Shown: positions 45,132 through 53,723, counted from the stretch's first letter. The stretch is DNA of 64,000 bases from Butyricicoccus faecihominis (GCF_024462775.1 NZ_JANGCE010000018.1:1-64000); one strand, 5' to 3'. Translations and numbers: made by a program. Notes: generated by a model from the letters alone, not told the origin.

Positions 45132-46577
45132 TCATTCGATCCGCGCAATGGCTCTTGCCAGCTGCTTTTTCATTTCGAGGTTGGACTGTCTTGCGATCAT
45201 GATGCGCTGGGCCTGCGGCGAGCCCGCGCCGTGCATGGATTCGGGCAGATAGCCGACGGCGGCCGTGCCCATGGTCATGTTTTCGATCAGGCGCAGCACA
45301 CGCATGCGGTCCTCGGTCGGCACGCTCGCCACGCCCTTTAAGTACTTTTCGATGTAATCATGTGTCGCGGGGTTGCGGTAGTCCGCCTCGGAGGGCTGGG
45401 TCACCATGACGCCGCCCGCGAGGTCCTGCGCAAGGCGCGCAATCTCGTACGGGAAACGGGTCACGTTCTGCTTGCACACGTTGGCCAGCAGCAGGTCGAT
45501 CAGGTAGTTGCCCGCCTTGGTCTTGGCGCCCTGCGACGAGCACGCAATCCCGCAGCAGTACAGCGTTTCGTTCAGATGCGTCATCTCAATCAGCTTATCC
45601 TTGACGTGGCTGGCCTTGGCGGAACCCGCCATGTCGCCCGCGAGCGCGGTCGCCCCGATCAGCACGTCGCCCACGCCGACCTTGCAGCCGCCATAGCTTT
45701 GGCGGTGGTAGCCCGCGAAGCGCTCCACCATCATGCCCGCGAAGTCCACCTCGCCGTTCAGGAAAATCATGTCGTTCGGGATGAACACGCGGTCGAAAAT
45801 GACCAGCACCTCGTGGCCGCCGTACACCTTGTTGCCAACGTCGATATCGTTATACTCCTCAGTCTTGCGCGTGTCGCAGGACTGACGGCCAAGGATGAGC
45901 GTGATGCCGTCCGCGTCGGTCGGGCAGGCGAAGGAGATTGCGTAGTCCTCGTCGCCCTCGCGCATGGCGATGGTCGGCATGACGAGCACGTAGTGCGAAT
46001 TTAAGTAGCCGGTCTGGTGCGCCTTGGCGCCCGTGACGTATACGCCGTCCGCCGTGCGTTCGACCACGTGCAGGAACAGATCAGGATCGGCCTGTTTGGA
46101 AGGCGAAAGCGAGCGGTCGCCCTTCACGTCGGTCATCGCGCCGTCCACGCCCCAGTCGTTTCCCTGCACCTCGGTCCAAAACTGTTTGAAGTTTTCGTGA
46201 TAGCTTGTGCCGTGGGCCTCGTCGGTTTCAAAGGTGGTGGAGAACACGGCGTTGGCTGCGTCCAGACCGACGCAGCGCTGGAAGCAGGCCGCCGTCTTTT
46301 GCCCCAAAAGGCGCTGCATCTTGACCTTTTTGATCAGGTCGTCGGCGGACTGGTGCAGATGGGTAAACCGGTTGATCTTTTTGCCGGTTAAGCTGGAAAC
46401 GGCGGTCATCAGGTCCTCGTACTGCGGGTCCTCGGCCAGCTCGTAGGTCGCGGCAAAAGAATTGAGCGAGGGCCGTACGACCTCGTCGTCCACCACGTTT
46501 TCCACCCTTTCGCCAAAGCGGTACAGGTTCAGGTGCAGCCCCCGCAGGGATTCGACGTATTGCTCTTTTGTCATCAT
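45132..46577 (-). CDS. abfD: 4-hydroxybutyryl-CoA dehydratase
   Basis: AbfD of 481 aa, a flavin and 4Fe-4S enzyme that dehydrates 4-hydroxybutyryl-CoA to crotonyl-CoA by a radical mechanism. The cluster ligands match those of the Clostridium aminobutyricum enzyme: CFQRC near 99-103 and, near 292-299, HRQSYGGC. The C-terminal part resembles 4-hydroxyphenylacetate 3-hydroxylases, as expected. It starts after GGAGGAG. Its CoA-transferase lies 10 bases downstream. This is a key gene for the pathway call. Confidence 0.96.
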   Translation of the reverse strand: MMTKEQYVESLRGLHLNLYRFGERVENVVDDEVVRPSLNSFAATYELAEDPQYEDLMTAVSSLTGKKINRFTHLHQSADDLIKKVKMQRLLGQKTAACFQRCVGLDAANAVFSTTFETDEAHGTSYHENFKQFWTEVQGNDWGVDGAMTDVKGDRSLSPSKQADPDLFLHVVERTADGVYVTGAKAHQTGYLNSHYVLVMPTIAMREGDEDYAISFACPTDADGITLILGRQSCDTRKTEEYNDIDVGNKVYGGHEVLVIFDRVFIPNDMIFLNGEVDFAGMMVERFAGYHRQSYGGCKVGVGDVLIGATALAGDMAGSAKASHVKDKLIEMTHLNETLYCCGIACSSQGAKTKAGNYLIDLLLANVCKQNVTRFPYEIARLAQDLAGGVMVTQPSEADYRNPATHDYIEKYLKGVASVPTEDRMRVLRLIENMTMGTAAVGYLPESMHGAGSPQAQRIMIARQSNLEMKKQLARAIARIE

Positions 46578-46600
46578 GTTGCGTAGCTCCTCCTTTTTAT

Positions 46601-47626
46601 TTATTGCATTTCTACCAGAACTTTAAAATAATCGCCGGGCACATCCGCAAAGGCAAACGCCTCCTCCACCTGATCGAGCGGATATACCTTGCTGATCAGC
46701 GAAGCAAACGCCTCGTTCAGCTCGCCGCTTTTCAGCAGTTCCACCGCGCCGATAAAATTGTATTGCGCGTGAATACGCACACCCTGCATGCGCAGCTCCT
46801 TGGAGAACATGGCGGACAGATCGACAGGGTAGGGCTCCTTCGTCATGCCGACCACCATGATCATGCCGCCGATCGTCGTATGCTCCACGGCGGCGGCAAT
46901 GCCCGGCCTGCTGCCGGAGACCTCAAAGCTCACGTCAAAGCCCTTGCCCTCGGTCAAAGCGCCGATCTGCGCGGCAAAGTCCGCGTCCAACGGGTTCAGG
47001 GTATCAAAGCCGTGACGCTCGGCGAAGCCGCGGCGGAAGGCGTTGATCTCGGATATCACGACCCGCCGCGCGCCCGAAGCCCGCGCGACCATGGCGATCA
47101 GCATGCCGATCGGCCCGCCGCCGATGATCAGCGCGGTTTGTCCCACTTGCAGCCCGCTGCGCCGTACATCGTGCACCGCAACGGCGACCGGTTCGGCCAG
47201 CGCGGCCAAACGAAGATCGAGCTCCTTCGGGATCTTGTACATTTTGCGCGTCAGCACCTTGACGTACTCGGCAAACGCGCCGTCGCAGTGCGCGCCCATA
47301 AAGTGAAGATCGCGGCATACGTTGTCATGCCCTTGCGCGCACGGTTCGCAGTTGCCGCAGGAAAAAAAGGGCTGCGCTACCACCATATCACCCGGCGCAA
47401 ACTGTTCCGCGCCCATGCCCCGGGCTTCGATCAGCTCGCCGACGAATTCGTGTCCCGGCACGACCGGAAATCTGGCCGTTGGATGCTGCCCATGCAGTAC
47501 GTGCAGATCGCTGCCGCAAATACCGCAATAGCGAAGGCGAATGAGCGCTTCGCCGTCGCCGATCTCGGGGATAGGCGCCTGCTGCAAATGGATGCTGTCC
47601 TTGGCGGAGATGACCGCTGCTTTCAT
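46601..47626 (-). CDS. Zinc-dependent medium-chain alcohol/polyol dehydrogenase
   Basis: MDR-family NAD-dependent dehydrogenase of about 341 aa, close to threonine/sorbitol dehydrogenases. Catalytic zinc ligands are in CGICGSDLH near 38 and GHEFVGELIE near 62-71. Structural zinc is held by CGNCEPCAQGHDNVC near 92-106. The Rossmann motif IIGGGPIGMLIAMVARASG lies near 165. The ATG at 47626 has AAAGGG upstream. It could oxidise a polyol or hydroxy acid to the ketose that the adjoining transketolase uses; this is inference. Confidence 0.9.
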   Translation of the reverse strand: MKAAVISAKDSIHLQQAPIPEIGDGEALIRLRYCGICGSDLHVLHGQHPTARFPVVPGHEFVGELIEARGMGAEQFAPGDMVVAQPFFSCGNCEPCAQGHDNVCRDLHFMGAHCDGAFAEYVKVLTRKMYKIPKELDLRLAALAEPVAVAVHDVRRSGLQVGQTALIIGGGPIGMLIAMVARASGARRVVISEINAFRRGFAERHGFDTLNPLDADFAAQIGALTEGKGFDVSFEVSGSRPGIAAAVEHTTIGGMIMVVGMTKEPYPVDLSAMFSKELRMQGVRIHAQYNFIGAVELLKSGELNEAFASLISKVYPLDQVEEAFAFADVPGDYFKVLVEMQ

Positions 47627-47630
47627 AGTA

Positions 47631-48596
47631 TCAACCCTTTCTTGCAATCGCGCGTTTCGCGGCTTCCGCGATATCCTCCGCCGTAAGGTGCAGCGTTTTC
47701 TTTAGGTAAGCCACGTCGCCGACCTCGCCGAAACGATCCTGCACGCCCACGCGTTCCAGCGGACAGCAATGGTGACCGGTTAATACCTCGGACACCGCCG
47801 AACCCAGACCGTTTATCACGTTGTGGTTTTCGGCCGTAACGATCGCGCCGGAGAACTTTGCCGCCTCGATGACCGCCTGCTCATCGATCGGCTTGATCGT
47901 GAACATATTGGAAACGCCCGCGCTGATCTTTTCCTTGGCCAGCAGGTCGGAAGCGCGCAGCGCGTCCGCTACCGCGATGCCGGTGGCAAAGAGCATCACA
48001 TCGTTGCCGTCGCGCAGCTTTACCGCTTTGCCGATCTCGAACGTTGACCCGTCCCCATAGATCTTTTCCGCCTTCTTGCGGGACAGCCGTATGTAAAACA
48101 CGCCGTATCGGTCCTTGGTTTGGCGCATCAGATCGGCCAGCATCACGGAATCGGTCGGTTCTAGGATCGTGACGCCCGGGATGCAGCGCATCATGCCCAT
48201 ATCCTCGAACGGCATGTGCGTGCCGCCGTTGAGCGCGGCGGTCACGCCGGGGTCCGAACCGATGATGCGCACGTTCAGCTTGGCGTACGCCGCCGAGAGA
48301 AACACCTGATCCATCACGCGGCGCGTGGCGAAGGTGCCGAAGGTATGCGTGAATGGGATCAGCCCCGTGGCCGACATGCCCGCCGCCATACCGATCATGT
48401 TGGCTTCCTGTATACCGCAGTTGACCGTGCGATCGGGGTGTGCCTTCCAAAAATCCGTCATACCGATGCTGTTGATGATATCCGCGTCCAGATAGACGAC
48501 GCGCTTGTCCTTTTGGGACAGTTCCTCCATTACTTCGGCAAAGACCGCGCGCATTTCGCGCGCCTCCTCCTGAAGCGCCGCTTCTAATTTGACCAT
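47631..48596 (-). CDS. Transketolase-like C-terminal subunit
   Basis: Split transketolase, C-terminal half, 321 aa: the pyrimidine-binding and C-terminal domains. Segment DADIINSIGMTDF near 35 and NCGIQEANMIGMAAGMSATG near 60-80 hold the Glu that activates thiamine diphosphate. It pairs with the N-terminal half upstream, two bases apart, and the two form one enzyme moving two-carbon ketol units. The pair is not next to other pentose-phosphate genes, so a dedicated catabolic role is likely. Confidence 0.9.
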   Translation of the reverse strand: MVKLEAALQEEAREMRAVFAEVMEELSQKDKRVVYLDADIINSIGMTDFWKAHPDRTVNCGIQEANMIGMAAGMSATGLIPFTHTFGTFATRRVMDQVFLSAAYAKLNVRIIGSDPGVTAALNGGTHMPFEDMGMMRCIPGVTILEPTDSVMLADLMRQTKDRYGVFYIRLSRKKAEKIYGDGSTFEIGKAVKLRDGNDVMLFATGIAVADALRASDLLAKEKISAGVSNMFTIKPIDEQAVIEAAKFSGAIVTAENHNVINGLGSAVSEVLTGHHCCPLERVGVQDRFGEVGDVAYLKKTLHLTAEDIAEAAKRAIARKG

Positions 48597-48598
48597 GT

Positions 48599-49444
48599 TT
48601 ACACCTCCGCTTGGCCAAGCGCCTTGATCTGCTGCTCCAGCGCCTCGATGGCCTGCTGATACTGCGCCTGCGTAAATTTTATGTGATGGTTGTAGAGAAC
48701 GCCCTCCGCGAAGGTGCAGCCCTTGCCCTTTTCCGTTTGCAGCACGATCATGTGCGGCTTGCCGGAAACCTGCTTGGCGCGTTCGATCGCCGCCGTGATC
48801 GCGGCGTGGTCGTGGCCGTCCACCGTCTGCGCGTCCCAGCCGAAGGCTTCAAATTTTCCCCTAAGGTCGCCCAGATCGCATACATCCTTTGTGTAACCGT
48901 CCAGCTGCTTTTGGTTACAGTCGACAAAGGCGATCAAATGGTCCAGCTTTTGCTGGTGGGCGTTCAGCGCGCCTTCCCAGATCTGGCCTTCCTCGCATTC
49001 GCCGTCGCCCAACACCAGATAGGTGTAGCTGCCCAGCCCTTGATAGCGGTTGCCCCACGCCACGCCCAGCGCCGTACTCATGCCCTGTCCAAGAGAGCCG
49101 GTGGACATATCGACGCCGGGGGTCAGGTTGCGGTCGCAGTGGCTGGGCAGCCGCGTGCCCGGTTGGTTGATCGTTTCGATCTCGTCCTCCGGGAAGTAGC
49201 CGCGCAGCGCGAGCGTCGCGTAAACCGCGGGCCCGCAGTGCCCTTTGGAAACCACCAGCCAGTCGCGGTCCTCCCAGTTTGGTTCTTGCGGATCGACACG
49301 CATGACGCCGCTGTACAGCACGGCCATCAGGTCGGCCATCGACATTGCTCCGCCGATATGGCCCGCGCCGATCTTGCGCAGACCGCGCAACGTCGTCATG
49401 CGGATTTTCGCCGCGAAAATTTGTTGCGTTACCGTTTCATTCAT
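48599..49444 (-). CDS. Transketolase-like N-terminal subunit
   Basis: N-terminal half of the split transketolase, 281 aa. The thiamine diphosphate motif begins LVLGDGECEEGQ near 145 and ends with an Asn in VDCNQKQLDG near 175. SKGHCGPAVYATLALRGYF near 70 is conserved substrate-side sequence. Split transketolases of this size occur in many Firmicutes operons for sugar or sugar-acid use. A ribosome site AAGGAGGAT precedes the ATG. Confidence 0.92.
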   Translation of the reverse strand: MNETVTQQIFAAKIRMTTLRGLRKIGAGHIGGAMSMADLMAVLYSGVMRVDPQEPNWEDRDWLVVSKGHCGPAVYATLALRGYFPEDEIETINQPGTRLPSHCDRNLTPGVDMSTGSLGQGMSTALGVAWGNRYQGLGSYTYLVLGDGECEEGQIWEGALNAHQQKLDHLIAFVDCNQKQLDGYTKDVCDLGDLRGKFEAFGWDAQTVDGHDHAAITAAIERAKQVSGKPHMIVLQTEKGKGCTFAEGVLYNHHIKFTQAQYQQAIEALEQQIKALGQAEV

Positions 49445-49467
49445 CGTTTATCCTCCTTTTGCCGCGC

Positions 49468-50580
49468 TCAGCAGCAGGCGTTATAGATCGCGATCATGTC
49501 CTCGCGCGTCAGCACGGTGTAGTTATTGCGCAGCAAACGCTGCTGGCCCTCGATCACGCTGTCGGCAAACTGCGGGAACTCCTCGGGCGTCATGCCGTAT
49601 TCCCGCAGCGGCTTGCGCGGCAGAATGGTATCCATCAGTTCGTACAGCCGGTCCAGCGCCTCCTCGGGTTTCACGCCCAGCTCGCGGCCGAACAGCGTTT
49701 CCAACTGCGTTAGCTTGCCGGCGGGGTGTTTTACGCGGTAAGCGCGCATGACCTCGGCGAACATCAGTTGGTTGGCTTCGCCATGGGGGATATGGTACTT
49801 GCCGCCGAGCGGATAGCTCAGCGCGTGCACGGCCGCGCAGCCCGCGTAGCCAAACGCAATTCCGGCAAAGTTGGAGGCGGTGAGAAAATCCTCCGCCTTA
49901 TCCTTCCAAGACTCGCCGCCGTTTCGCGCGATATAGCGGTAGCCGGCAATGATCTTTTCAATCGCTTTTTCGGAAAACGCTTCGCTGTGCGCGATGGCTT
50001 TTGGCGAAAGGTAGGATTCCACCGCGTGGATCAGCGCGTCGATCGAGCTGGTCGCGAAAAAGCGGTAGGGCAGCGTGCGCACCATCTCCGGGATCAGCAC
50101 CGCCTCGTCCGCGTACATCGTATCGAGCGCAAGGCCTTTTTTGGTGGAAAGGTTCTTCAGTTCGCAGATCGTCACGTTGGTGACCTCGCTGCCGGTGCCG
50201 CAGGTGGTGGGGATGACCGTCAGGCGGCGCGCTTTCTGCGGGATCACGCGGCCCATAAAGATTTCCTCCGTCGTCCAATCGCCGGTAAAGGTGAGCACCT
50301 TGGCAATATCGATAACGGTGCCGCCGCCAATCGCGATGATGCGCTTCGTATCCGCGGGAATGTCCGCGCGGATTGCGTCAATCATCTGATCGTTCGGCTC
50401 GCCCGCGCCGTATCTCTCTTGAAACAACGCTTTGCAGGGTACGTTGCAGGGCTTGACGAACGGATCGAAAATAAATTCATTGGTAATGATCAGATCGTTT
50501 TTTTCAAGCTGCTCGGTCGCTGCAAAGGCGGCAAACGTGTCATAACCCTTTATACAGGGCGGTAATGAAAACGTGTACAT
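49468..50580 (-). CDS. 4hbD: 4-hydroxybutyrate dehydrogenase (iron-type alcohol dehydrogenase)
   Basis: Group III iron-dependent alcohol dehydrogenase of about 370 aa that reduces succinate semialdehyde to 4-hydroxybutyrate. It matches the Clostridium kluyveri 4HbD as I recall it in several stretches: PTTCGTGSEVTNV near 135, SSIDALIHAVESYLSP near 188, KPLREYGMTPEE near 327 and FADSVIEGQQRLL near 343. Metal His/Asp residues are in PHGEAN and VHALSYPLGG near 255-272. The ATG at 50580 follows AAAGGAGAGG. It is first of the leftward operon and divergent from a GntR gene. With the CoA-transferase and AbfD it completes the route to crotonyl-CoA. Confidence 0.94.
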   Translation of the reverse strand: MYTFSLPPCIKGYDTFAAFAATEQLEKNDLIITNEFIFDPFVKPCNVPCKALFQERYGAGEPNDQMIDAIRADIPADTKRIIAIGGGTVIDIAKVLTFTGDWTTEEIFMGRVIPQKARRLTVIPTTCGTGSEVTNVTICELKNLSTKKGLALDTMYADEAVLIPEMVRTLPYRFFATSSIDALIHAVESYLSPKAIAHSEAFSEKAIEKIIAGYRYIARNGGESWKDKAEDFLTASNFAGIAFGYAGCAAVHALSYPLGGKYHIPHGEANQLMFAEVMRAYRVKHPAGKLTQLETLFGRELGVKPEEALDRLYELMDTILPRKPLREYGMTPEEFPQFADSVIEGQQRLLRNNYTVLTREDMIAIYNACC

Positions 50581-50648
50581 GGCTTTTGTTCCTCTCCTTT
50601 TGTTAGCTTGAGTCAAGCATAACACTGCGTTGTCGACCTGTCAACATA

Positions 50649-50719
50649 ATTGTATACAATAATTATAATAAAATTTATAAAGAATAATTGTTGACAATGC
50701 ATATTTGCGATGTTATATT
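50649..50719. promoter_or_regulatory. Divergent 4hbD/gntR promoter region with two operator-like palindromes
   Basis: Rightward TTGACA (50691-50696), 17 bases, TATATT (50714-50719) for gntR. ATTGTATACAAT at 50649-50660 and the near copy ATTGTTGACAAT at 50687-50698 overlap or flank both promoters. The second overlaps the gntR -35, suggesting autoregulation. Confidence 0.78.
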
Positions 50720-50800
50720 TTAGTGGAAGTGTACTCTGTTTCAGCGGAAAGAAAGGGGTACACGCCCCTCCCTCATCATCCACTTTTCTTCTCTCACATT

Positions 50801-50839
50801 CCAAAGGGCGGCCTGACGTATGGACAGGCCGCCCTTTGG
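50801..50839 (+). promoter_or_regulatory. 14-bp perfect inverted repeat in the gntR leader
   Basis: CCAAAGGGCGGCCT (50801-50814) and its complement (50826-50839) flank an 11-base spacer. No T-run follows. It lies 32-70 bases before the gntR start and may be a leader hairpin or operator. Rest of the 290-base gap: a purine/pyrimidine-rich leader with no convincing gene. Confidence 0.6.
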
Positions 50840-50870
50840 ATAACCATCACAAAAAAGGAGCGTGTAGTTC

Positions 50871-51551
50871 ATGCCGAAAACGAATACTTGTCTGAGCGGG
50901 CCTGTATATGATTACCTGCTGGAGCAGATCATGTCGGGACAGTACAAACCGGGGGAGCGTATCCCGGAAACCAAAGTGGCCGCGGTGTTCGGCATCAGCC
51001 GCACGCCCGTGCGGGATGCCATGCGACGCCTTGCGAGCGACGGCCTGATCGATCTGCAGCCGCACCGCTTTGCACAGGTCGCCAAGTATACCTCGGACAC
51101 CATACGCGACATCGGCATGCTGCGCATTTCGCTCGACAGCATGGCAATCAAACTGGCGATGCTTTACGGCAACCAGTCCGAATTTATGGAGCTGCGCGGG
51201 ATCGCGGAGACCTGTGAACAGGGAATGCTGACAAACAACGACGCTCTGCGCCGCACTGCGGATTGCGATTTTCATTTGGCGCTCGCGCGGATCAGCGGCA
51301 ATCGGCTGTTGCTGCAATTCCAGACCGAGCTTTATTTGCGGGTGAATTTTGTTTTATTGCAGCAGCCCAACATCGTCGTCAATAAGCAGCGGCACATTCG
51401 CCAGCATTTCCAAATTGTGGACGCACTGGCGGCGCACGATGAGGAAGGCGCTCTTCGGATCATCACCGAGCATCTCTTTTCGTTTTATGACCTTTCCGCC
51501 AAGGTGCCGGAGCGCTTTTTTCATTTGGGCGCCCAATTCCCGCACCCATAA
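50871..51551 (+). CDS. GntR-family (FCD) regulator, probable regulator of the 4-hydroxybutyrate/GRE genes
   Basis: Regulator of 226 aa: winged helix near residues 12-75 (KPGERIPETKVAAVFGISRTPVRDAMRRLASDG) and a helical FCD ligand domain with the usual Asp/His metal residues (DCDFHLALARISGN near 122 and HIRQHFQIVDALAAHD near 170). The ATG follows AAAGGAG. It is divergent from the 4hbD operon with shared palindromes, so it likely controls it. It is paralogous to the neighbouring GntR (51852-52523), with which it is convergent across repeat copy D. Confidence 0.9.
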   Translation: MPKTNTCLSGPVYDYLLEQIMSGQYKPGERIPETKVAAVFGISRTPVRDAMRRLASDGLIDLQPHRFAQVAKYTSDTIRDIGMLRISLDSMAIKLAMLYGNQSEFMELRGIAETCEQGMLTNNDALRRTADCDFHLALARISGNRLLLQFQTELYLRVNFVLLQQPNIVVNKQRHIRQHFQIVDALAAHDEEGALRIITEHLFSFYDLSAKVPERFFHLGAQFPHP

Positions 51552-51562
51552 AGACAGCGAAA

Positions 51563-51844
51563 AGCCGCCGCTCCAAAACGGAGCGGCGGCTCAGCGTGTC
51601 AAAGAACTCCCTCGCGCCGCAGCGCGCATAAAATAGAATTTTGCCGTTTGCGGCAAAATTCATAAAAACCGGGAGCATGTATCTCGGTTTTTATACAAAC
51701 CGACTTCAAGTGTGCCTAAAAGGCGCGCGCAGAAGCCGGAATTCTCGATCGAAATGGGGCTTTGTTTCGATCGACAGACTGTCAAAACTTGTTTTTTGAC
51801 AGTCTGAGCCGCCGCTCCAAAACGGAGCGGCGGCTCAGACTGTC
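51563..51844 (+). repeat. Structured repeat copy D, flanked by two copies of the GntR/GntR terminator
   Basis: Core 51592-51806. Left hairpin 51563-51591 and right hairpin 51807-51835 carry the same stem AGCCGCCGCTCC with its complement. Right of the second hairpin, CAGACTGTC (to 51844) mirrors the GACAGTCTG before it, lengthening the second stem. All six stem-loops are present. Stem II is identical to copy A. It lies between two convergent gntR genes. Confidence 0.88.
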
Positions 51845-51851
51845 GAATTGT

Positions 51852-52523
51852 TTAGAGCACCATGTGAAAAAAGCCTTCCGGGAATTTATCTTTTAAGCCA
51901 TAGAAGGAGGATAGGTGAGAAATAATCAGCTCCACGGCGCGGGTCTCGTCGTGTTCCATGAGAGCCTCCGCCAGTTCATGATGCTGGCGCAGGTGGCTGC
52001 ATTCATCCTCCACCGTGATAGGGTAGTGCAGCATGATGAATTCCACCTTCATGCAGAGCTCGCGCTGAAATTTCAGCAGCAGCGCATTGCCCGCGATCTC
52101 TGCCAGTTTGACATGGAAGTCGCAATCCAGCTTGCGGCGTGATTCGCCGTCACCCGCTTCATAGGCGGCGGAGCAGGCTTCCGCCAATTCGTTCAGCTGC
52201 AAAAAATCCGCGCGGCTGCCGAACAGCCCGGCCAGCTTGACCGCCATTACGTCAAGCGAAACGCGGAGTGTGCCGATCTCGGTGATCTCATCCTTGGAAA
52301 ATTCTTTGACCTGCGCAAAGCGATTGGGAAAGATCTCTACGAGGCCGTCATTGCTGAGCTGACGGATCGCGTCGCGTACCGGGGTACGGCTGATATGAAA
52401 TTCCTGTGCGATCTTCGTTTCGGGAATTTTCTCCCCTGGCATGAGCTGCTTGGTCATAATTTGATGCAGAATGCTTTTATACGCCGGTTCGCTCAATCCA
52501 ACACTGCTTTTTGACACGAACAC
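51852..52523 (-). CDS. GntR-family (FCD) regulator, paralogue of 50871-51551
   Basis: Regulator of 223 aa with the winged helix KIPETKIAQEFHISRTPVRDAIRQLSNDGLVEIFPNRF near residues 30-67 and an FCD domain (DCDFHVKLAEIAGNALL near 124, HLRQHHELAEALMEHDETRA near 172). It is the same subfamily as the convergent GntR. It faces the SDR gene divergently across a 337-base AT-rich region holding palindromes of the same type. The two paralogues may bind the same operator with different ligands. Confidence 0.9.
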   Translation of the reverse strand: MFVSKSSVGLSEPAYKSILHQIMTKQLMPGEKIPETKIAQEFHISRTPVRDAIRQLSNDGLVEIFPNRFAQVKEFSKDEITEIGTLRVSLDVMAVKLAGLFGSRADFLQLNELAEACSAAYEAGDGESRRKLDCDFHVKLAEIAGNALLLKFQRELCMKVEFIMLHYPITVEDECSHLRQHHELAEALMEHDETRAVELIISHLSSFYGLKDKFPEGFFHMVL

Positions 52524-52860
52524 ATCTCCTGACTCTTATAATTTTGAAAAGATATTCTGTCGATGCAATCAGTATAACACAAAAGCAGAACAAAAGAAAG
52601 TATACAATTTTTATTTATGTATTTAAAAGCGTTATTGTGTAAATAAAAAAATATTTAAATAACGAATTGAAAACGGTTTTTGTATAGCCTGTATTGTATA
52701 ATTGTACAATTTCATGGACAAGAATTTGTAAATAGATACAGTCTTTTCACGAATCAAACGATTATGATTGACTGTTATGATTTAATGGTGATAAATTGTA
52801 TACATAAAATAAATTCGGAGTTATATTATTTCGGGTGAATACCTTGAGGAGGCGTCGTAA
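52524..52860. promoter_or_regulatory. AT-rich divergent region with ATTGTATAC-type palindromes and SDR promoter
   Basis: 337 bases between gntR (left) and SDR (right), much more AT-rich than the genes. Candidate SDR promoter: TTGACT (52768-52773), 17 bases, ATAAAT (52791-52796). Palindrome-like sites: AAGTATACAATT near 52599-52609, ATTGTATAATTGTACAAT at 52693-52710 and ATTGTATACATA at 52795-52806, which overlaps the -10. A TATACT for gntR lies leftward near 52575. Confidence 0.65.
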
Positions 52861-53652
52861 ATGGATTTGAAACTGAAAGGAAAACTGGCACTGGTCACCG
52901 GTTCTACGGCAGGCATAGGAAAAGGCGTGGCAAAGCTGCTGCTGCAAGAAGGGGCGATCGTCGTTATTAACGGCAGGCGGCTCGAACCTTTGCAAGAGGC
53001 GGCGGGGGAGCTGTCCGCGTACGGCGTATGCCATATGGCGTGCGGCGATCTATCGACTCCGGAGGGCGCGCAAGCGGTAATCGACGCTGTAGACGCGCTG
53101 GGCGAGCTGGACGTTTTCGTGGGCAATATGGGCGCATATAAGGGCACGCCGTTCGCGGAGATCAGCGACAGCGAGTGGGAATGGATGATGAACACCAACC
53201 TGTATTCGCAGATCCGCATGTGTCGTCACTTCCTGCCGCAAATGCTGCGGCGCAACTGTGGCCGCATGGTTCTGATAGCCAGTGAATGCGGTGTAAAGCC
53301 GCTTACCGATATGGTTCATTACAGTGTTTCCAAAACCGCCGTGATCGGTCTGGCCCGCGCCTTGGCCGAGCTGACGAAGGGAACAAAGGTCGCGGTCAAT
53401 TCGCTGCTGCCCGGCTTTACTTGGACGGAAAACACCGCGGCCTATCAAACCGACCGCGCTAGGCGCGAAGGCAAGGCGCTCGATCAGGTCATACGGGAGT
53501 ATTTTGTCAATTACGAACCCACACAGCTTTTACAGCGCATCACAACAGTGGAGGAAGTCGCCTCCACCATCGTTTACTACTGTTCGGAGGTAGCCGCCGC
53601 GACGAACGGCGCCACGATCCGCGCGGAAGGCGGCCTGATCCGCAGCATCTAA
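52861..53652 (+). CDS. SDR-family oxidoreductase
   Basis: Short-chain dehydrogenase of 263 aa. Cofactor motif GSTAGIGKG near 15-23, NMGAYKG near 87, and the catalytic set Ser in LIASECG near 138, Tyr/Lys in YSVSK near 153-157. Such enzymes reduce or oxidise sugar- or acid-derived carbonyls. GGAGG precedes the ATG. It shares operator-like sites with the 4hbD and symporter promoters, so it may be part of the same regulon. It is followed by a terminator with a 30-base stem. Confidence 0.92.
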   Translation: MDLKLKGKLALVTGSTAGIGKGVAKLLLQEGAIVVINGRRLEPLQEAAGELSAYGVCHMACGDLSTPEGAQAVIDAVDALGELDVFVGNMGAYKGTPFAEISDSEWEWMMNTNLYSQIRMCRHFLPQMLRRNCGRMVLIASECGVKPLTDMVHYSVSKTAVIGLARALAELTKGTKVAVNSLLPGFTWTENTAAYQTDRARREGKALDQVIREYFVNYEPTQLLQRITTVEEVASTIVYYCSEVAAATNGATIRAEGGLIRSI

Positions 53653-53658
53653 GCGGAA

Positions 53659-53723
53659 TTTCCCCCAATAACATAACAGGAGCGAGGCTGGCGGCCTCGC
53701 TCCTGTTATGTTATTGGGGGAAA
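53659..53723. terminator. Bidirectional terminator with 30-bp perfect stem
   Basis: Arms 53659-53688 and 53694-53723 are fully complementary around a 5-base loop, TGGCG. It lies between the convergent SDR and aldehyde dehydrogenase genes and is about twice the usual stem length. The A/T runs are short, so termination strength is uncertain. Confidence 0.85.

Noticed and set aside
50705-50911. Small open frame of 68 codons before gntR
   Set aside because: Overlaps promoter, leader inverted repeat and the gntR start; no conserved feature.
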